A stretch of DNA of 64,000 nt from Corynebacterium sp. HMSC078H07 (GCF_001812805.1 NZ_KV810485.1:41130-105129); one strand, 5' to 3'. Numbered from the stretch's first letter, positions 27,273 through 37,043 are shown. Made by a program: numbers and translations. The notes: generated by a model from the letters alone, not told the origin.

Positions 27273-28838
27273 GTGTTGGCACTTTTTGATGGAAATATTT
27301 GGCTGAGCATTTTCTTTATTGCTTTGCTCGGCACACTGTTTGGCATGATTCCCTTCGGCCCGCTGCGCTTTGGCGCGGCGGGTACGTTGTTCGTTGGTTT
27401 GGCTTTCGGCGCCTTCATTGAGCTCGATGGCACAATCCTCAGCAGCTTGCAGGAGATGGGCCTTGGTCTCTTCATTTACATGCAGGGCTTGTCTGCCGGT
27501 GAGCGATTCTTCAAAGGGTTTTCTGAACAGCTCAAGCACATGATTACTGCGGCCATCGCGGTGATTGCGGCCGCTGCCGTGGCGCTGCTCGCAGGCGGTT
27601 GGCTTGGATTGTCACCCTTGGCTTCTGTTGGTGTGTTCTCGGGTGCGACGACCTCGACTGCGTCACTGGCCGTTGCCCAGCAGCAGACAGGTGAAGAGCT
27701 GCCGGCCGTGGGTTATTCCCTGGGATATCCGGTCGGCGTTGCCGTCGCCATTCTGCTTGTGGCGGTACTGCTGAAACAGTCTTGGCCTGGGTCAAAGGAC
27801 AAGGACACTTCTGCCGAGGAAATCTTCCGTTCCCGCACTATTCGCGTGACGAAGGACATCACCTACGACGAGCTCCTCGAGCGCTTTGAGGACCATTTCG
27901 TCATCGCCACGATTCGCCGCGGCAATACGAGGACTGTGGCCGGTGACCATCCGGAAATCCGCAAGGGCGATATCCTTCGCGTTCTCGTGACGAAGGCGAA
28001 GAAACATGAGCTTACGGCCGCCCTGGGTAAGCGTCAGCCGCAGGTTCCCTTCATTGATAAGCGTCTTGTCATTGAGAACGTCGTGGTGTCGAACTCGGAT
28101 ATTGCCGGGCGCACCATCGAGGAACTTGACCTATTTAAGCGCTATGGTGGCCGCATTATCCGCATTCGCCGCGGTGATGAGGAGTTCCTCGCCAGCTTTG
28201 ATACGCACCTCGATTCCGGCGACCGTGTCGACATCATTGTGGACCAGGACCATCTGGGCGATATCCGTAACTATTTTGGCAACTCGGTTCAGGGCTATTC
28301 GGAGCTGAACTGGATCGCCGTCGGCGGCGGCCTGTTCTTGGGTTATCTCTTGGCACTCGTCGTTGTCCCGATGCCGGGCGGCGCGTCCTTTGAATTGGGC
28401 TTCGCGCTCGGCCCACTCATTACCGGTCTCATTCTTGGTGCACTGCACCGCACCCGCCGCGTGCCGTGGAAGGTTCCGGCCTCCATCAACACTGCCTTCC
28501 AGCAGTGGGGACTCGTTATCTTCCTGGCCTCAGTGGGCCTTGCCTCCAGTGATGCTTTCCTCTCCACCGCATTCTCGTGGATGGGTGTGAAGTGCATGCT
28601 GCTGGCCGCCATCATCACTGTGGTTGCCATCGCGATTTTCGCCGTGGCGAACCGCTTCCTTGGCCAGTCGGAGACCCGCACCGCTGGTGGTATCTCGGGA
28701 ATGTTCGGCCAGCCAGCCGTGGTCAACTACGCCACGGGGATGAGCTCTGACTCCCGCATCATGACCGGCTACGCAGCCACCATCGTGGTGGCGCAGATAG
28801 TCAAGATTGCGGTCATTCCCATCATGCTGACTATCTAG
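27273..28838 (+). CDS. AspT/YidE-type transporter, SucE-like
   Basis: Membrane protein of 521 residues from the aspartate:alanine exchanger family. Two membrane halves, each about five or six helices, flank a pair of TrkA-C (RCK_C) regulatory domains (about residues 185-345, with the VRVTKDITYDELLERFEDHFVIATIRRG-type text). C. glutamicum SucE, a succinate exporter, has this layout, but the substrate here is not proven. GTG at 27273 has TAGAAT (27259-27264) 8 bases before it, a leaderless pattern. It is convergent with prfC. Confidence 0.88.
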   Translation: MLALFDGNIWLSIFFIALLGTLFGMIPFGPLRFGAAGTLFVGLAFGAFIELDGTILSSLQEMGLGLFIYMQGLSAGERFFKGFSEQLKHMITAAIAVIAAAAVALLAGGWLGLSPLASVGVFSGATTSTASLAVAQQQTGEELPAVGYSLGYPVGVAVAILLVAVLLKQSWPGSKDKDTSAEEIFRSRTIRVTKDITYDELLERFEDHFVIATIRRGNTRTVAGDHPEIRKGDILRVLVTKAKKHELTAALGKRQPQVPFIDKRLVIENVVVSNSDIAGRTIEELDLFKRYGGRIIRIRRGDEEFLASFDTHLDSGDRVDIIVDQDHLGDIRNYFGNSVQGYSELNWIAVGGGLFLGYLLALVVVPMPGGASFELGFALGPLITGLILGALHRTRRVPWKVPASINTAFQQWGLVIFLASVGLASSDAFLSTAFSWMGVKCMLLAAIITVVAIAIFAVANRFLGQSETRTAGGISGMFGQPAVVNYATGMSSDSRIMTGYAATIVVAQIVKIAVIPIMLTI

Positions 28839-28852
28839 ACAGCAAAGAACAT

Positions 28853-30496
28853 CTAGTCCGCCACGAGCGTTTCGATGGTGAGCTCCGGGTGCTCCTTCTC
28901 AATGAAGGCCAGCTTCCACTTATCGCCAAAGAGGGCGATGAGCTCGCCGTCGGTGCGGGTGAAGATTTCTACGCCGCGCTGGCGGCCCAGCTCTGGTGCG
29001 GACTCAGCGTCGGTGCGGCGCGCCACGGAGTAGGGGATGGGCTCGGTGACGGTCTCCACGTTGTACTCGACCTCCATGCGGGCCTGCATGACTTCGAACT
29101 GCATGGGGCCCACGGCAGCCATGACGGGGGCGGCGTCACCACGGGTATCGTTGCGCAAGATTTGGACAACGCCCTCGGCCGCAAGCTGGTCCAGTCCCTT
29201 GCGGAAGGCTTTGTAATCACCCAAAGACTTTGCACGCAGAATCTGGAATGATTCAGGGGCGAACTGCGGCATGGGCTTGAATTGGACCTTCTTGCCCGTA
29301 TAAATGGTGTCACCCGGTGCCAAGGAACCGGCGTTGACCAAGCCCACGATGTCACCCGGGAAGGCGGAGTCCACGGTATCGCGGGTACGGCCAAAGACCG
29401 TCAAGGCGTATTTCGTAGAGAAGCTGCGTCCAGACTGGGCGTGGTTGACCTGCATACCGCGTTCAAACTCACCGGAGACGACGCGCATGAAAGCCAGGTT
29501 ATCGCGGTGCTTGCGGTCCATACCTGCCTGCACCTTGAAGATGACGCCGGAGAATTCATCAGTGACCTCACGGACCTCATCGATGGCAGCTGCACCACCG
29601 GAGCCGGCAGCTTCAATGGCCTGAGGATCTGACTCGCGCGAGCGCGGAGCCGGGGCAATGGCGCACAGCGTATCGAGGATTTGGTGCACGCCGAAGTTCA
29701 GCATGGCGGAGGCGAAAATGAGCGGGGAAGTCACGCACTGCTCAAAGAGCTCTTGGTCGTGCAGGGCGCCGTCGGCAGCCAGCAATTCGGCTTCCTCAAC
29801 GGCCGTTTCCCAGGCGTCTTCTTCCTTCTCCGCGGCAGCGTCAGGAGCGTAATGTTCTTCCGGAGCAATGGTGGAGCCACCTGCGGTGCGCAGGAAGTGG
29901 ATGTACTCGTCGGCCTCGCCATCATCATTAATGTGGGCTAGACCGCGGAAGTCACCGGCAATGCCGACCGGCCAGTACAGCGGGGTGGGCTGCAGCTGGA
30001 TTTCGTTGACGATTTCGTCGACAAGCTCCAGCGGTTCGCGGCCGACGCGGTCCCACTTATTGATCACCGTGACAATCGGCAGGCCACGGGCCTTACACAC
30101 GCGGAAAAGCTTGAGGGTCTGCGGCTCGAGGCCCTTGGCGGCGTCGATAAGCATCACAGCAGCATCCACTGCCGTGAGCACGCGGTACGTATCCTCTGAG
30201 AAGTCCGCGTGGCCCGGGGTATCGACGAGGTTGATCATGTAAGGCTCGCCCGCATGGCCCTCCGGGGCGTACTCAAACTGCAGGGCCGAGGACGCAACGG
30301 AAATACCGCGGTCCTTTTCCATCTCCATCCAGTCAGACACCGTGGACTTGCGGTTACCCTTGCCATGCACCGCGCCGGCCTCATTAATGACGTGGGCATG
30401 CAGCGCCAGCGCCTCCGTCAGCGTGGACTTACCAGCATCCGGGTGGGCGATGACGGCGAATGTGCGGCGGCGGGAAGCTTCGGAGGCAATACTCAT
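28853..30496 (-). CDS. prfC: Peptide chain release factor 3
   Basis: Translational GTPase RF3 of 547 residues, which recycles RF1/RF2 after termination. The GTPase motifs are AHPDAGKST (about residue 17), DTPGHADF and NKWDR. The switch region KSTVSDWMEMEKDRGISVASS matches RF3. ATG at 30496 follows TAAACT with 7 bases between, which suggests a leaderless mRNA. RF3 is absent from many actinobacteria, so its presence here marks a subset of corynebacteria. Confidence 0.95.
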   Translation of the reverse strand: MSIASEASRRRTFAVIAHPDAGKSTLTEALALHAHVINEAGAVHGKGNRKSTVSDWMEMEKDRGISVASSALQFEYAPEGHAGEPYMINLVDTPGHADFSEDTYRVLTAVDAAVMLIDAAKGLEPQTLKLFRVCKARGLPIVTVINKWDRVGREPLELVDEIVNEIQLQPTPLYWPVGIAGDFRGLAHINDDGEADEYIHFLRTAGGSTIAPEEHYAPDAAAEKEEDAWETAVEEAELLAADGALHDQELFEQCVTSPLIFASAMLNFGVHQILDTLCAIAPAPRSRESDPQAIEAAGSGGAAAIDEVREVTDEFSGVIFKVQAGMDRKHRDNLAFMRVVSGEFERGMQVNHAQSGRSFSTKYALTVFGRTRDTVDSAFPGDIVGLVNAGSLAPGDTIYTGKKVQFKPMPQFAPESFQILRAKSLGDYKAFRKGLDQLAAEGVVQILRNDTRGDAAPVMAAVGPMQFEVMQARMEVEYNVETVTEPIPYSVARRTDAESAPELGRQRGVEIFTRTDGELIALFGDKWKLAFIEKEHPELTIETLVAD

Positions 30497-30520
30497 GCCG
30501 GTTAGTTTAGCCGCTGGGTG

Positions 30521-31366
30521 CTACCACTCCACATCGAGCTGGCGGCCTAAATCATCAAAGATGCGCCGCGCCACCGAGAGCTTCTTTGCAATCGGGCGCC
30601 GCAGTCCTGGCTTGCGCTTGTTGTTGTAGTACTCACCGGACTCGAAATGGATGCCCGGGGTGCCGGTGAGGAAGAAAGCGAGGTTCTCGCCACCCTGATC
30701 CGCAGTGCCAAAGCGCTTGCCCAGGACGCTGGAATATAGCGCGTTTGTTGTGCTCGTCGAGGTCTTCGCAAAATTCGTCTTGAGCACGCCTGGGTGGAAA
30801 GCCACGGCGGTCAGACCATGGGAGTCGAAATAGCGGGTAAGCAAAATATCGCCAAGCTTGGCATTGCCATAGGCGCGCTCCGCGGTGAACTTCTCAAAAG
30901 TGTTCGGGTCACCAGGATCAAAGGAGGACATGAGCATGTTTGCTACAGAGGAAGTCTGCACCACCGTCGCATCGCTATCCCGCAAGATATCGCGCAACAA
31001 GGACGTAAGCAGGAATGGGGCCACCACGTTGACCTGCCAGGTGCGCTCAAAGCCATCGGCAGTGGCAAAGGGGCCATCAAAAATTCCGCCGGCGTTGTTG
31101 CCCAAGGCATGGATGTGTTCGTACTGGCGTAGTTCCTCCGCCAGGCGACGCACCTGACCCAAAGATTCGAAGTCCGCCACGTGGTAGTGCGCATCGATGT
31201 CTTCAGCCACGGCCTGTGTTTTCTGCGGGTTGCGCCCAACGAGTACGAGCGTGTCCTGTGGACGGCGCTTGTGCAGAATGCGGGCGGCGGAGGCCCCCAC
31301 TCCGTCTGAGGCACCGGTAATGACGATGGTCCGTGGATCCTGGTTCGATGACAAGGCGTGGCTCAT
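30521..31366 (-). CDS. Short-chain dehydrogenase/reductase
   Basis: NAD(P)-dependent oxidoreductase of 281 residues in the retinol-dehydrogenase-like branch. Cofactor loop TGASDGVGAS near residue 18, NNAGG near 90, catalytic Ser in VQTSSVA and the YGNAK (YxxxK) near residue 165. No membrane segment is seen. ATG at 31366 follows TAAACT with 8 bases between, again leaderless. It stands behind pth on the same strand. The substrate is unknown. Confidence 0.85.
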   Translation of the reverse strand: MSHALSSNQDPRTIVITGASDGVGASAARILHKRRPQDTLVLVGRNPQKTQAVAEDIDAHYHVADFESLGQVRRLAEELRQYEHIHALGNNAGGIFDGPFATADGFERTWQVNVVAPFLLTSLLRDILRDSDATVVQTSSVANMLMSSFDPGDPNTFEKFTAERAYGNAKLGDILLTRYFDSHGLTAVAFHPGVLKTNFAKTSTSTTNALYSSVLGKRFGTADQGGENLAFFLTGTPGIHFESGEYYNNKRKPGLRRPIAKKLSVARRIFDDLGRQLDVEW

Positions 31367-31405
31367 ACTCCGCTAGTTTAGGGCGATCCACGCGGGCGCG
31401 CGGGT

Positions 31406-32071
31406 TTACTTCCCTCGCGAATGGATCTCGTTTTGTGCCTTGGGCATTCCTTCGGCCACGATGAGGCGCGCGGCTTCCGCAGCGGTGGCGATAGAGTTAT
31501 CGAAGGCTGGGGAGGCGTCGACAGGCGCGAGTACCCAATCCGGAATCGAGCCACCTTTGGGCGGGCGGCCAATGCCTACGCGTACCCGCAGATAATCACG
31601 GGTTCCTAGGCGCTCAGTCAGCGACTTCAAACCGTTGTGTCCGTTCTCATTGCCGCCCTTCTTGATGCGCACGCTGCCGGCGGGCAAATCGAGCTCATCG
31701 TGGATGACAATAATACGTTCTGCCGGCACCTCGAGTTGTGCAGCCAGGGGCGCAATCGGGTCCCCAGAAAGATTCATGTAGGTGTGTGAGCGCACGGCTA
31801 AAACTTGTGTGCCGTTCACATCGACGGGCGCGGCGCTGAGCTTGTGTCCCGTCACCGGCTCAAGGACATCGCCTCCCTCAGCCAGGAGATCATCAACGGC
31901 CATGTAGCCCACATTGTGGCGCGTCGCCGCATACTTCGCGCCGGGATTGCCCAAGCCCACGATGAGCCATTCAGCGTTGAGCGCAGCGGGGTCCAGCCCA
32001 ACAGCCGGTTGCGGTGACGGGGCATCGCTGCTGCCGAAAAGTCGGGCAAAGAAGTCACGGATGGAGGACAC
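31406..32071 (-). CDS. pth: Peptidyl-tRNA hydrolase (first copy)
   Basis: Cytoplasmic enzyme that releases tRNA from dropped-off peptidyl-tRNAs. The 221-residue protein has a 43-residue N-terminal extension before the canonical LIVGLGNPGAKYAATRHNVGY. The active-site His is in TRHN; MNLSGDP, IHDELDLPAG and GGNENGHNGLKS are also present. The start is GTG at 32071 because AAGGGAG lies 5 bases upstream; the longer frame would enter the divergent nitronate monooxygenase gene. A second pth is at 41348. The two differ in sequence (for example GGNENGHNG against GGGDHGHNG), so they are old paralogues rather than a recent duplication. Confidence 0.95.
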   Translation of the reverse strand: MSSIRDFFARLFGSSDAPSPQPAVGLDPAALNAEWLIVGLGNPGAKYAATRHNVGYMAVDDLLAEGGDVLEPVTGHKLSAAPVDVNGTQVLAVRSHTYMNLSGDPIAPLAAQLEVPAERIIVIHDELDLPAGSVRIKKGGNENGHNGLKSLTERLGTRDYLRVRVGIGRPPKGGSIPDWVLAPVDASPAFDNSIATAAEAARLIVAEGMPKAQNEIHSRGK

Positions 32072-32108
32072 AACTACTCCCTTCTGGGAAGTTCTATATT
32101 CTGGGGCC

Positions 32109-33092
32109 ATGAGTAAGCTTCTTGAGACTATCACTTGCCCGGTTCTACCTGCCCCGATGGCCGGTGGGCCCACCACACCGGCTCTGGTTCGCGCGGCCAC
32201 AGCCGCCGGTTCTTTCAGCGCATTAGGGCTGGGCAGTGCGTCTGTTGAAGCGGCGCAGGAGGCTATTGATGCCTGCGCTGGCACGCGCTTTGGTGTCAAC
32301 CTCTTTACCCCACAGCGTGAGCTCACCGCCACCGAACGGGCTGCGGCGGAATCTCTCGCGGCGGAAGAGGACGCTGTGCTTGACGACGTCCCCCTGACCT
32401 TCGGCTGGCACGAGAAACTCACCAATGCGCTGGACGGTGGGGCAGCGGTGCTGTGGTCCATGTTCGGTGTTTTTAGCGACGACGAAGTTCAGCGCATCCA
32501 CGCAGTCGGCGCGGAAGCGTGGACCACGGTAACCACGCCGGAGGAAGCTCTCGTTGCCGCCAGCCGGGGCGTCGACGTGCTGTGCGTACAGGGCCCGGAA
32601 GCAGGTGGCCACCGCGGCGTGTGGGACCCGGCTGCTGAACCAGATCAGCGCCCGCTGGCGGAACTTGTCGGTGCCATCCACCACGTCACCGACCTTCCGC
32701 TTATTGCTGCCGGAGGAGTGCGCACCGCTGAGGATGTTGCTGAAGCTCTCTCCTGGCCTGGCGTGGTTGCGGTCAGCTGTGGCTCGGCTTTCTTGCTGAG
32801 CGAGGAAGCAGGTACGAGCGAGCACAACCGCGCATTGCTTCGGCGCGGTGGGTCTACCGTATCCACGAGAGCCTTCTCCGGGCGCTATGCCCGGGGACTC
32901 GAAACGGAGTACACCCGGACCCACCCCGACCTGCCCTTGGTGTATCCGTATCTCAACGAGCTGTTGAAACCGCGTCGCGCCCGCCATGACGCGGAGGTTG
33001 GGTACTGTCTCGTCGGCACCGACGTGGAGAAATTGAGCGGGGGTAGTGTGGCGCAGATCCTCACGCAACTATGCCCAAACGGACATCTTTAA
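32109..33092 (+). CDS. Nitronate monooxygenase-like flavoprotein
   Basis: TIM-barrel FMN enzyme of 327 residues in the 2-nitropropane dioxygenase/nitronate monooxygenase family. The start has PVLPAPMAGGPTTPALV (FMN/substrate N-terminal motif), and the catalytic His region is QGPEAGGHRG near residue 165, followed by IAAGGVRTAEDV. The family detoxifies propionate-3-nitronate and related compounds. ATG at 32109 is preceded by TATATT (32095-32100) with 8 bases between, so a leaderless mRNA is expected. It is divergent from pth with 37 bases between the starts. Confidence 0.9.
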   Translation: MSKLLETITCPVLPAPMAGGPTTPALVRAATAAGSFSALGLGSASVEAAQEAIDACAGTRFGVNLFTPQRELTATERAAAESLAAEEDAVLDDVPLTFGWHEKLTNALDGGAAVLWSMFGVFSDDEVQRIHAVGAEAWTTVTTPEEALVAASRGVDVLCVQGPEAGGHRGVWDPAAEPDQRPLAELVGAIHHVTDLPLIAAGGVRTAEDVAEALSWPGVVAVSCGSAFLLSEEAGTSEHNRALLRRGGSTVSTRAFSGRYARGLETEYTRTHPDLPLVYPYLNELLKPRRARHDAEVGYCLVGTDVEKLSGGSVAQILTQLCPNGHL

Positions 33093-33157
33093 CAGTTAAT
33101 ATTTACGGTTGGACAGAGAAATACACCCCTCTTTGAGAAGTAAAGGATACATAGCAC

Positions 33158-34612
33158 GTGACTGCAAACGCGCACATTGGGCACGAGGACTGGAACGAAC
33201 GTCTGGAGCTGGCCCAGGAGATGATCCCGCTCATCCACCAGCTGCACCGCAACAACAACGTCGTGACCTCCATTTACGGCCGCATGCTTATCGGCATGAC
33301 CGATATTGACATCATCAAGGCTCACCGTTACGCCCGCCGCATTGCTGAGCGTGAACTCTCCACCGCTGAGACTCTGCCCATCCTCAAGGAACTGTGCACG
33401 ATGAACCTGGGCACCGCCTCCATTGACCTGGGCCGTCTGGTCATGGGCTTTGAGGAGTCTGGCTCCGATAATCTGCGTAACTACCTCGAGGAGACCCTGG
33501 TAGACCTCGTCGGTGCTGGTGTGGACAAGGAATCCACTGACGTTGTGCTCTACGGCTTTGGTCGCATTGGCCGCCTGCTGGCCCGCATCCTCATCGCTCG
33601 CGAAGCTGCCTACGGCGGCGTGCGCCTGCGTGCCATCGTGGTGCGCAAGAAGGGTGACATGGACATCTTCAAGCGCGCCTCTCTCTTGCGTCGCGATTCC
33701 GTCCACGGTGCCTTCAACGGCACTATCGCCGTGGATGAGGAGAATGAGGTCATCTGGGCCAACGGCACCAAGATTCAGATGATCTACGCCAACAACCCGG
33801 CAGAGATCGATTACACCCAGTACGGCATCGACAACGCTATCGTCGTCGACAACACCGGCGTCTGGCGCGACCGTGACGGTCTGTCCCAGCACCTGCAGTC
33901 CAAGGGTGTGGCCCGCGTGCTGCTGACTGCCCCGGGCAAGGGTGACCTCAAGAACATCGTGTACGGCATCAACCAGGGTGACATCGAGGAGTCTGACCAG
34001 ATTCTCTCCGCCGCATCCTGCACCACCAACGGCATTACCCCGGTTCTCAAGGTCATCAACGACCGCTACGGTGTGGTTCACGGCCACGTGGAAACCGCGC
34101 ACTCCTTTACCAATGACCAGAACCTCATCGACAACTTCCACAAGGGTGATCGCCGCGGCCGCGCAGCCGGCCTGAACATGGTCCTCACCGAAACCGGTGC
34201 GGCCAAGGCCGTGTCCAAGGCCCTGCCGGAGTTCGAGGGCAAGCTCACCGGCAACGCCATCCGCGTTCCTACCCCGGACGTGTCCATGGCTGTGCTCAAC
34301 CTGGAGCTGGAGAAGGAAGTAGACCGCGACGAGGTCAACGACTTCCTGCGCAACGTTTCTCTGCACTCTGACTTGCGCCAGCAGATTTCCTACATTGCTT
34401 CCCCTGAGGTTGTGTCCTCCGACTTCGTCGGCTCTACCCACGCTGGTGTCGTGGATGGTCTGGCGACCATCGCCTCCGGCAAGCACCTCGTGCTCTACGT
34501 CTGGTACGACAACGAGTTCGGCTACTCCAACCAGGTCATCCGCATCGTAGAGGACATCGCCGGTGCTCGCCCGGTGGTGTACCCGAAGCGCGTTGACGTT
34601 TCTGAGCTCTAA
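33158..34612 (+). CDS. gapB: Glyceraldehyde-3-phosphate dehydrogenase, long GapB/GapX type
   Basis: GAPDH of 484 residues with about 125 extra residues at the N-terminus (helical, no known domain) before the usual VVLYGFGRIGRL cofactor fold. The catalytic Cys is in SAASCTTNGI (about residue 290) and WYDNEFGYSNQV closes the enzyme. The long form corresponds to GapX/GapB of C. glutamicum and is thought to prefer the gluconeogenic direction with NADP. The start is GTG at 33158 with AAAGGA 11 bases upstream, so this mRNA has a leader. A strong terminator follows. Confidence 0.93.
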   Translation: MTANAHIGHEDWNERLELAQEMIPLIHQLHRNNNVVTSIYGRMLIGMTDIDIIKAHRYARRIAERELSTAETLPILKELCTMNLGTASIDLGRLVMGFEESGSDNLRNYLEETLVDLVGAGVDKESTDVVLYGFGRIGRLLARILIAREAAYGGVRLRAIVVRKKGDMDIFKRASLLRRDSVHGAFNGTIAVDEENEVIWANGTKIQMIYANNPAEIDYTQYGIDNAIVVDNTGVWRDRDGLSQHLQSKGVARVLLTAPGKGDLKNIVYGINQGDIEESDQILSAASCTTNGITPVLKVINDRYGVVHGHVETAHSFTNDQNLIDNFHKGDRRGRAAGLNMVLTETGAAKAVSKALPEFEGKLTGNAIRVPTPDVSMAVLNLELEKEVDRDEVNDFLRNVSLHSDLRQQISYIASPEVVSSDFVGSTHAGVVDGLATIASGKHLVLYVWYDNEFGYSNQVIRIVEDIAGARPVVYPKRVDVSEL

Positions 34613-34626
34613 ACGCTAGAAATACG

Positions 34627-34670
34627 AACACCGCCCACGCCATGCAGCGCGGGCGGTGTTTCGCTGTTTT
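34627..34670 (+). terminator. Rho-independent terminator of gapB
   Basis: AACACCGCCC pairs perfectly with GGGCGGTGTT (10 bp, plus inner CGC/GCG pairs) and is followed by TCGCTGTTTT. It ends the gapB transcript before the convergent ABC operon. Confidence 0.88.
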
Positions 34671-34721
34671 AGGGTCCTGCTCGGTCTGCGACCTAGCTTT
34701 GCCAGGATGCTTCAAACGCGC

Positions 34722-34740
34722 AACTGCCCGATCTGCCAAA
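34722..34740. repeat. Copy of the 25-kb stem-loop arm
   Basis: AACTGCCC-N4-TGCCAAA matches the left arm of the 25.2-kb element (25155-25173) at 16 of 19 positions. It also lies between two convergent genes, but no second arm is found nearby. Confidence 0.4.
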
Positions 34741-34792
34741 AGTACGGGCCAAGATCGAAAAATCTAGACTGCTTTTGTCAGATTCGTCAGTT

Positions 34793-36307
34793 TTAGCGGG
34801 GAGACAGCGCACGTGTGTGGAGCAGACGCCGTGCGAGCAACGCGGCAACCACACAGAGCACCGCGGTCAGCGCCATGGCGATGGCGTAGCGCAGAGGCGA
34901 GTGCGCAACTAAGGGCCAAGCAGGGAAGGCAAGGAGCCAGAGGCTGGTTTCTGCCAAGATATCGCCGCCCAAGGTGACGGAGACGATCGTGCCTACGATG
35001 GTGAGGGCGATAGCGCTCACGGTGCCGAAGCGAATAACCAAAACGAGTGACACAGCCGCGATGACAAAGCCCACCCCAACTGCAAGGGGGAATGCCGAAA
35101 GCTGGGCAGCGACATTGCCACCTGCGAGCGCACTGGCCAGGTAAGCGGCAGCGCATACCGCCAGGATGACACACAGGAACCAGAGGAGAATCCCGGATGT
35201 GCCGAACCGTGTTTCCATATGGACCAACGGCCATGAATCAGCTACACGGGGCCAAACGAGGACCGGCAAGATACCTGCGCCGACCGGAAGCAGAAAGAAG
35301 TGAAAGAAACCTTCGACGTAGTTAGCGGGATGCAGAGCTACAAAACCGAGCGTGGAAACGCTGAGCAACAGGCAAGATAACACCGCTGGGCTAAAAGCCG
35401 CGTGGTGCAGCCCCAACAATGTGGACCACGGCGAGGACTGCGCTGCGGCACGGGAATGTTCCGTTGGTTTCCATGATTGGGCTTCTTCCACGGTGGCATT
35501 AGTCCGCGTCGCCGTAGACCGTGCGACGGTGAAACGCAGCGGGAACACTGGCCGGTATCGACGCGGCGTGAAGACCGCAGCTAATGACCCAAGCAGGGCA
35601 AGGATGACACACAAAACGAGAGCTGGAAACGGACTGCTGGTCAGTAGTGGGTCGTGTGGCTCAAGAGGCACCGAGTTCTGATGAATACGCAGTGCGGGCA
35701 AAAGAAGCCGTTGCGGCCATGCTGGTGGAAAGGCCCACCACCTGCTTGTTTCGACAGTGCTCGGAAGGACGCTGACTATTTGCCACAGGACCGCTGCCAC
35801 GAGTGCTAATGCGAAGCCCAGTCGACGGGCACAGGCTGCGGAAAGCCCAGCAATGCCAAGCGCGCCAAGGAAGGAGTAGAGCCCAGCTACGAGGATAAGT
35901 TCATGATTCTCGCGCCCCTGGGCAGCGACAACGAACCAGGAAACACCAAAGTTCAGAATATGGAAGACCGCAAGGCTGACAATGACAACGATAAAGCGGG
36001 CAGCATTCTCGAGACGCGGGTTGAGGTTTCTCCATTGCGTTCCGCCGCTGCGAGTGATGGTCTCGCGGCGTTCTGGAATGGCAGCGAACAGCCCAGTAAG
36101 AGGGGCATACATGCCGGTAACAAACAAGGATTGCCAAGCCAAGACGCCCGTGGCATCAGTGCGTGCTGAGGCCATTAAGGAGAAAATGATTGTCATGATG
36201 ACCAGCGGTAGCGCCAGCAAAGGCAACCACTGTAGGGCACTTCCGCGGCTGCGTAGTAGTTCTGCCGAAAGGTAACTCGGGCGAGGTGCTGTGGTGTGCT
36301 TAGGCAC
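34793..36307 (-). CDS. ABC transporter permease
   Basis: Membrane protein of 504 residues with about twelve hydrophobic segments. The order and spacing suggest two fused ABC-2-type permease halves (residues about 25-230 and 290-500), as seen in exporters of antimicrobial peptides or lantibiotics. There is no other signature. GTG at 36307 overlaps the ATPase end by 8 bases, with GGAAGGGG just upstream, so the two are translationally coupled. It sits downstream of a two-component system, the usual layout of a drug- or peptide-sensing export module. Confidence 0.75.
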   Translation of the reverse strand: MPKHTTAPRPSYLSAELLRSRGSALQWLPLLALPLVIMTIIFSLMASARTDATGVLAWQSLFVTGMYAPLTGLFAAIPERRETITRSGGTQWRNLNPRLENAARFIVVIVSLAVFHILNFGVSWFVVAAQGRENHELILVAGLYSFLGALGIAGLSAACARRLGFALALVAAVLWQIVSVLPSTVETSRWWAFPPAWPQRLLLPALRIHQNSVPLEPHDPLLTSSPFPALVLCVILALLGSLAAVFTPRRYRPVFPLRFTVARSTATRTNATVEEAQSWKPTEHSRAAAQSSPWSTLLGLHHAAFSPAVLSCLLLSVSTLGFVALHPANYVEGFFHFFLLPVGAGILPVLVWPRVADSWPLVHMETRFGTSGILLWFLCVILAVCAAAYLASALAGGNVAAQLSAFPLAVGVGFVIAAVSLVLVIRFGTVSAIALTIVGTIVSVTLGGDILAETSLWLLAFPAWPLVAHSPLRYAIAMALTAVLCVVAALLARRLLHTRALSPR

Positions 36308-37043
36308 GTGATTCCCCTTCCCGAGAGGTAGGTGCTTGGGAGGCATGGCCCGGTGAGGTAAGCCGGAAGAATTCCTCTTCCAACTGGCCACGGGGTGCTA
36401 GCTCGTGCAGGGAACCGGAATATCGAATCCTGCCCTCGGCCAAGACCGTGATGTCATGTGCAAGATGCAAAACTTCACCAAGCTGGTGGGAGCTTACGAT
36501 AACGGTGTGCCCAGCCGCGGCCAGTTGCTGTAGTAGCTCCCGCAACTCCATGATGCCTTGGGGATCGAGGCCATTCTGAGGCTCATCAAGGACAAGAATC
36601 TCTGGATCACCGAGGAGTGCTTGTGCCAAAGCCAAGCGGGCCTTCATACCGGTGGAAAAGGATTTCGCCTTCTTAGTGCCTACGCCGCTGAGCCCAGCGA
36701 TGGAGAGAACCCGATCAATCTCGGAATCAGGAAGGCCCAGAAGTCGAGCGTGAACGCGAAGATTCGCCGTGACAGACAGATGACCATAAAAAGCTGGCCC
36801 GTTCACAGTGGCACCAATACGGCGAAGCACATTGCGGTTCCAAGGTTGGCCCGCCACGTTGATGGAGCCCGAGTCAGGCGGCAGGAGACCTAAGAGGATG
36901 GAAAAGAGCGTCGATTTTCCTGCCCCGTTGCGCCCGAGCAGTGCATGCACGCGGCCCGGAGAGATGCGGAAGGAAACATCATCGAGGACTCGTTGCCGAC
37001 CAAAAGATTTCGAGATGTGCTCAAAAGAGATATCGCAATTCAT
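36300..37043 (-). CDS. ABC transporter ATP-binding protein
   Basis: ATPase subunit of 247 residues, of the BcrA/antimicrobial-export type. Walker A GRNGAGKST (residues 38-45), signature SFSTGMKARLALA, Walker B ILVLDEPQNGLD and the switch His in VIVSSHQLGE are in order. ATG at 37043 has a possible GATACT -10 (37051-37056) 7 bases upstream. It pairs with the following permease. With the upstream sensor kinase and regulator, the set resembles bacitracin/lantibiotic response modules, but the inducer is unknown. Confidence 0.9.
   Translation of the reverse strand: MNCDISFEHISKSFGRQRVLDDVSFRISPGRVHALLGRNGAGKSTLFSILLGLLPPDSGSINVAGQPWNRNVLRRIGATVNGPAFYGHLSVTANLRVHARLLGLPDSEIDRVLSIAGLSGVGTKKAKSFSTGMKARLALAQALLGDPEILVLDEPQNGLDPQGIMELRELLQQLAAAGHTVIVSSHQLGEVLHLAHDITVLAEGRIRYSGSLHELAPRGQLEEEFFRLTSPGHASQAPTSREGESRA

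Noticed and set aside
31406..32461. Extended 351-residue reading of the first pth
   Set aside because: The extra N-terminal part is antisense to the divergent nitronate monooxygenase gene; a GTG with AAGGGAG explains the start.
33089..34486. A 465-codon minus-strand frame
   Set aside because: It mirrors gapB exactly and has no motif or ribosome site.
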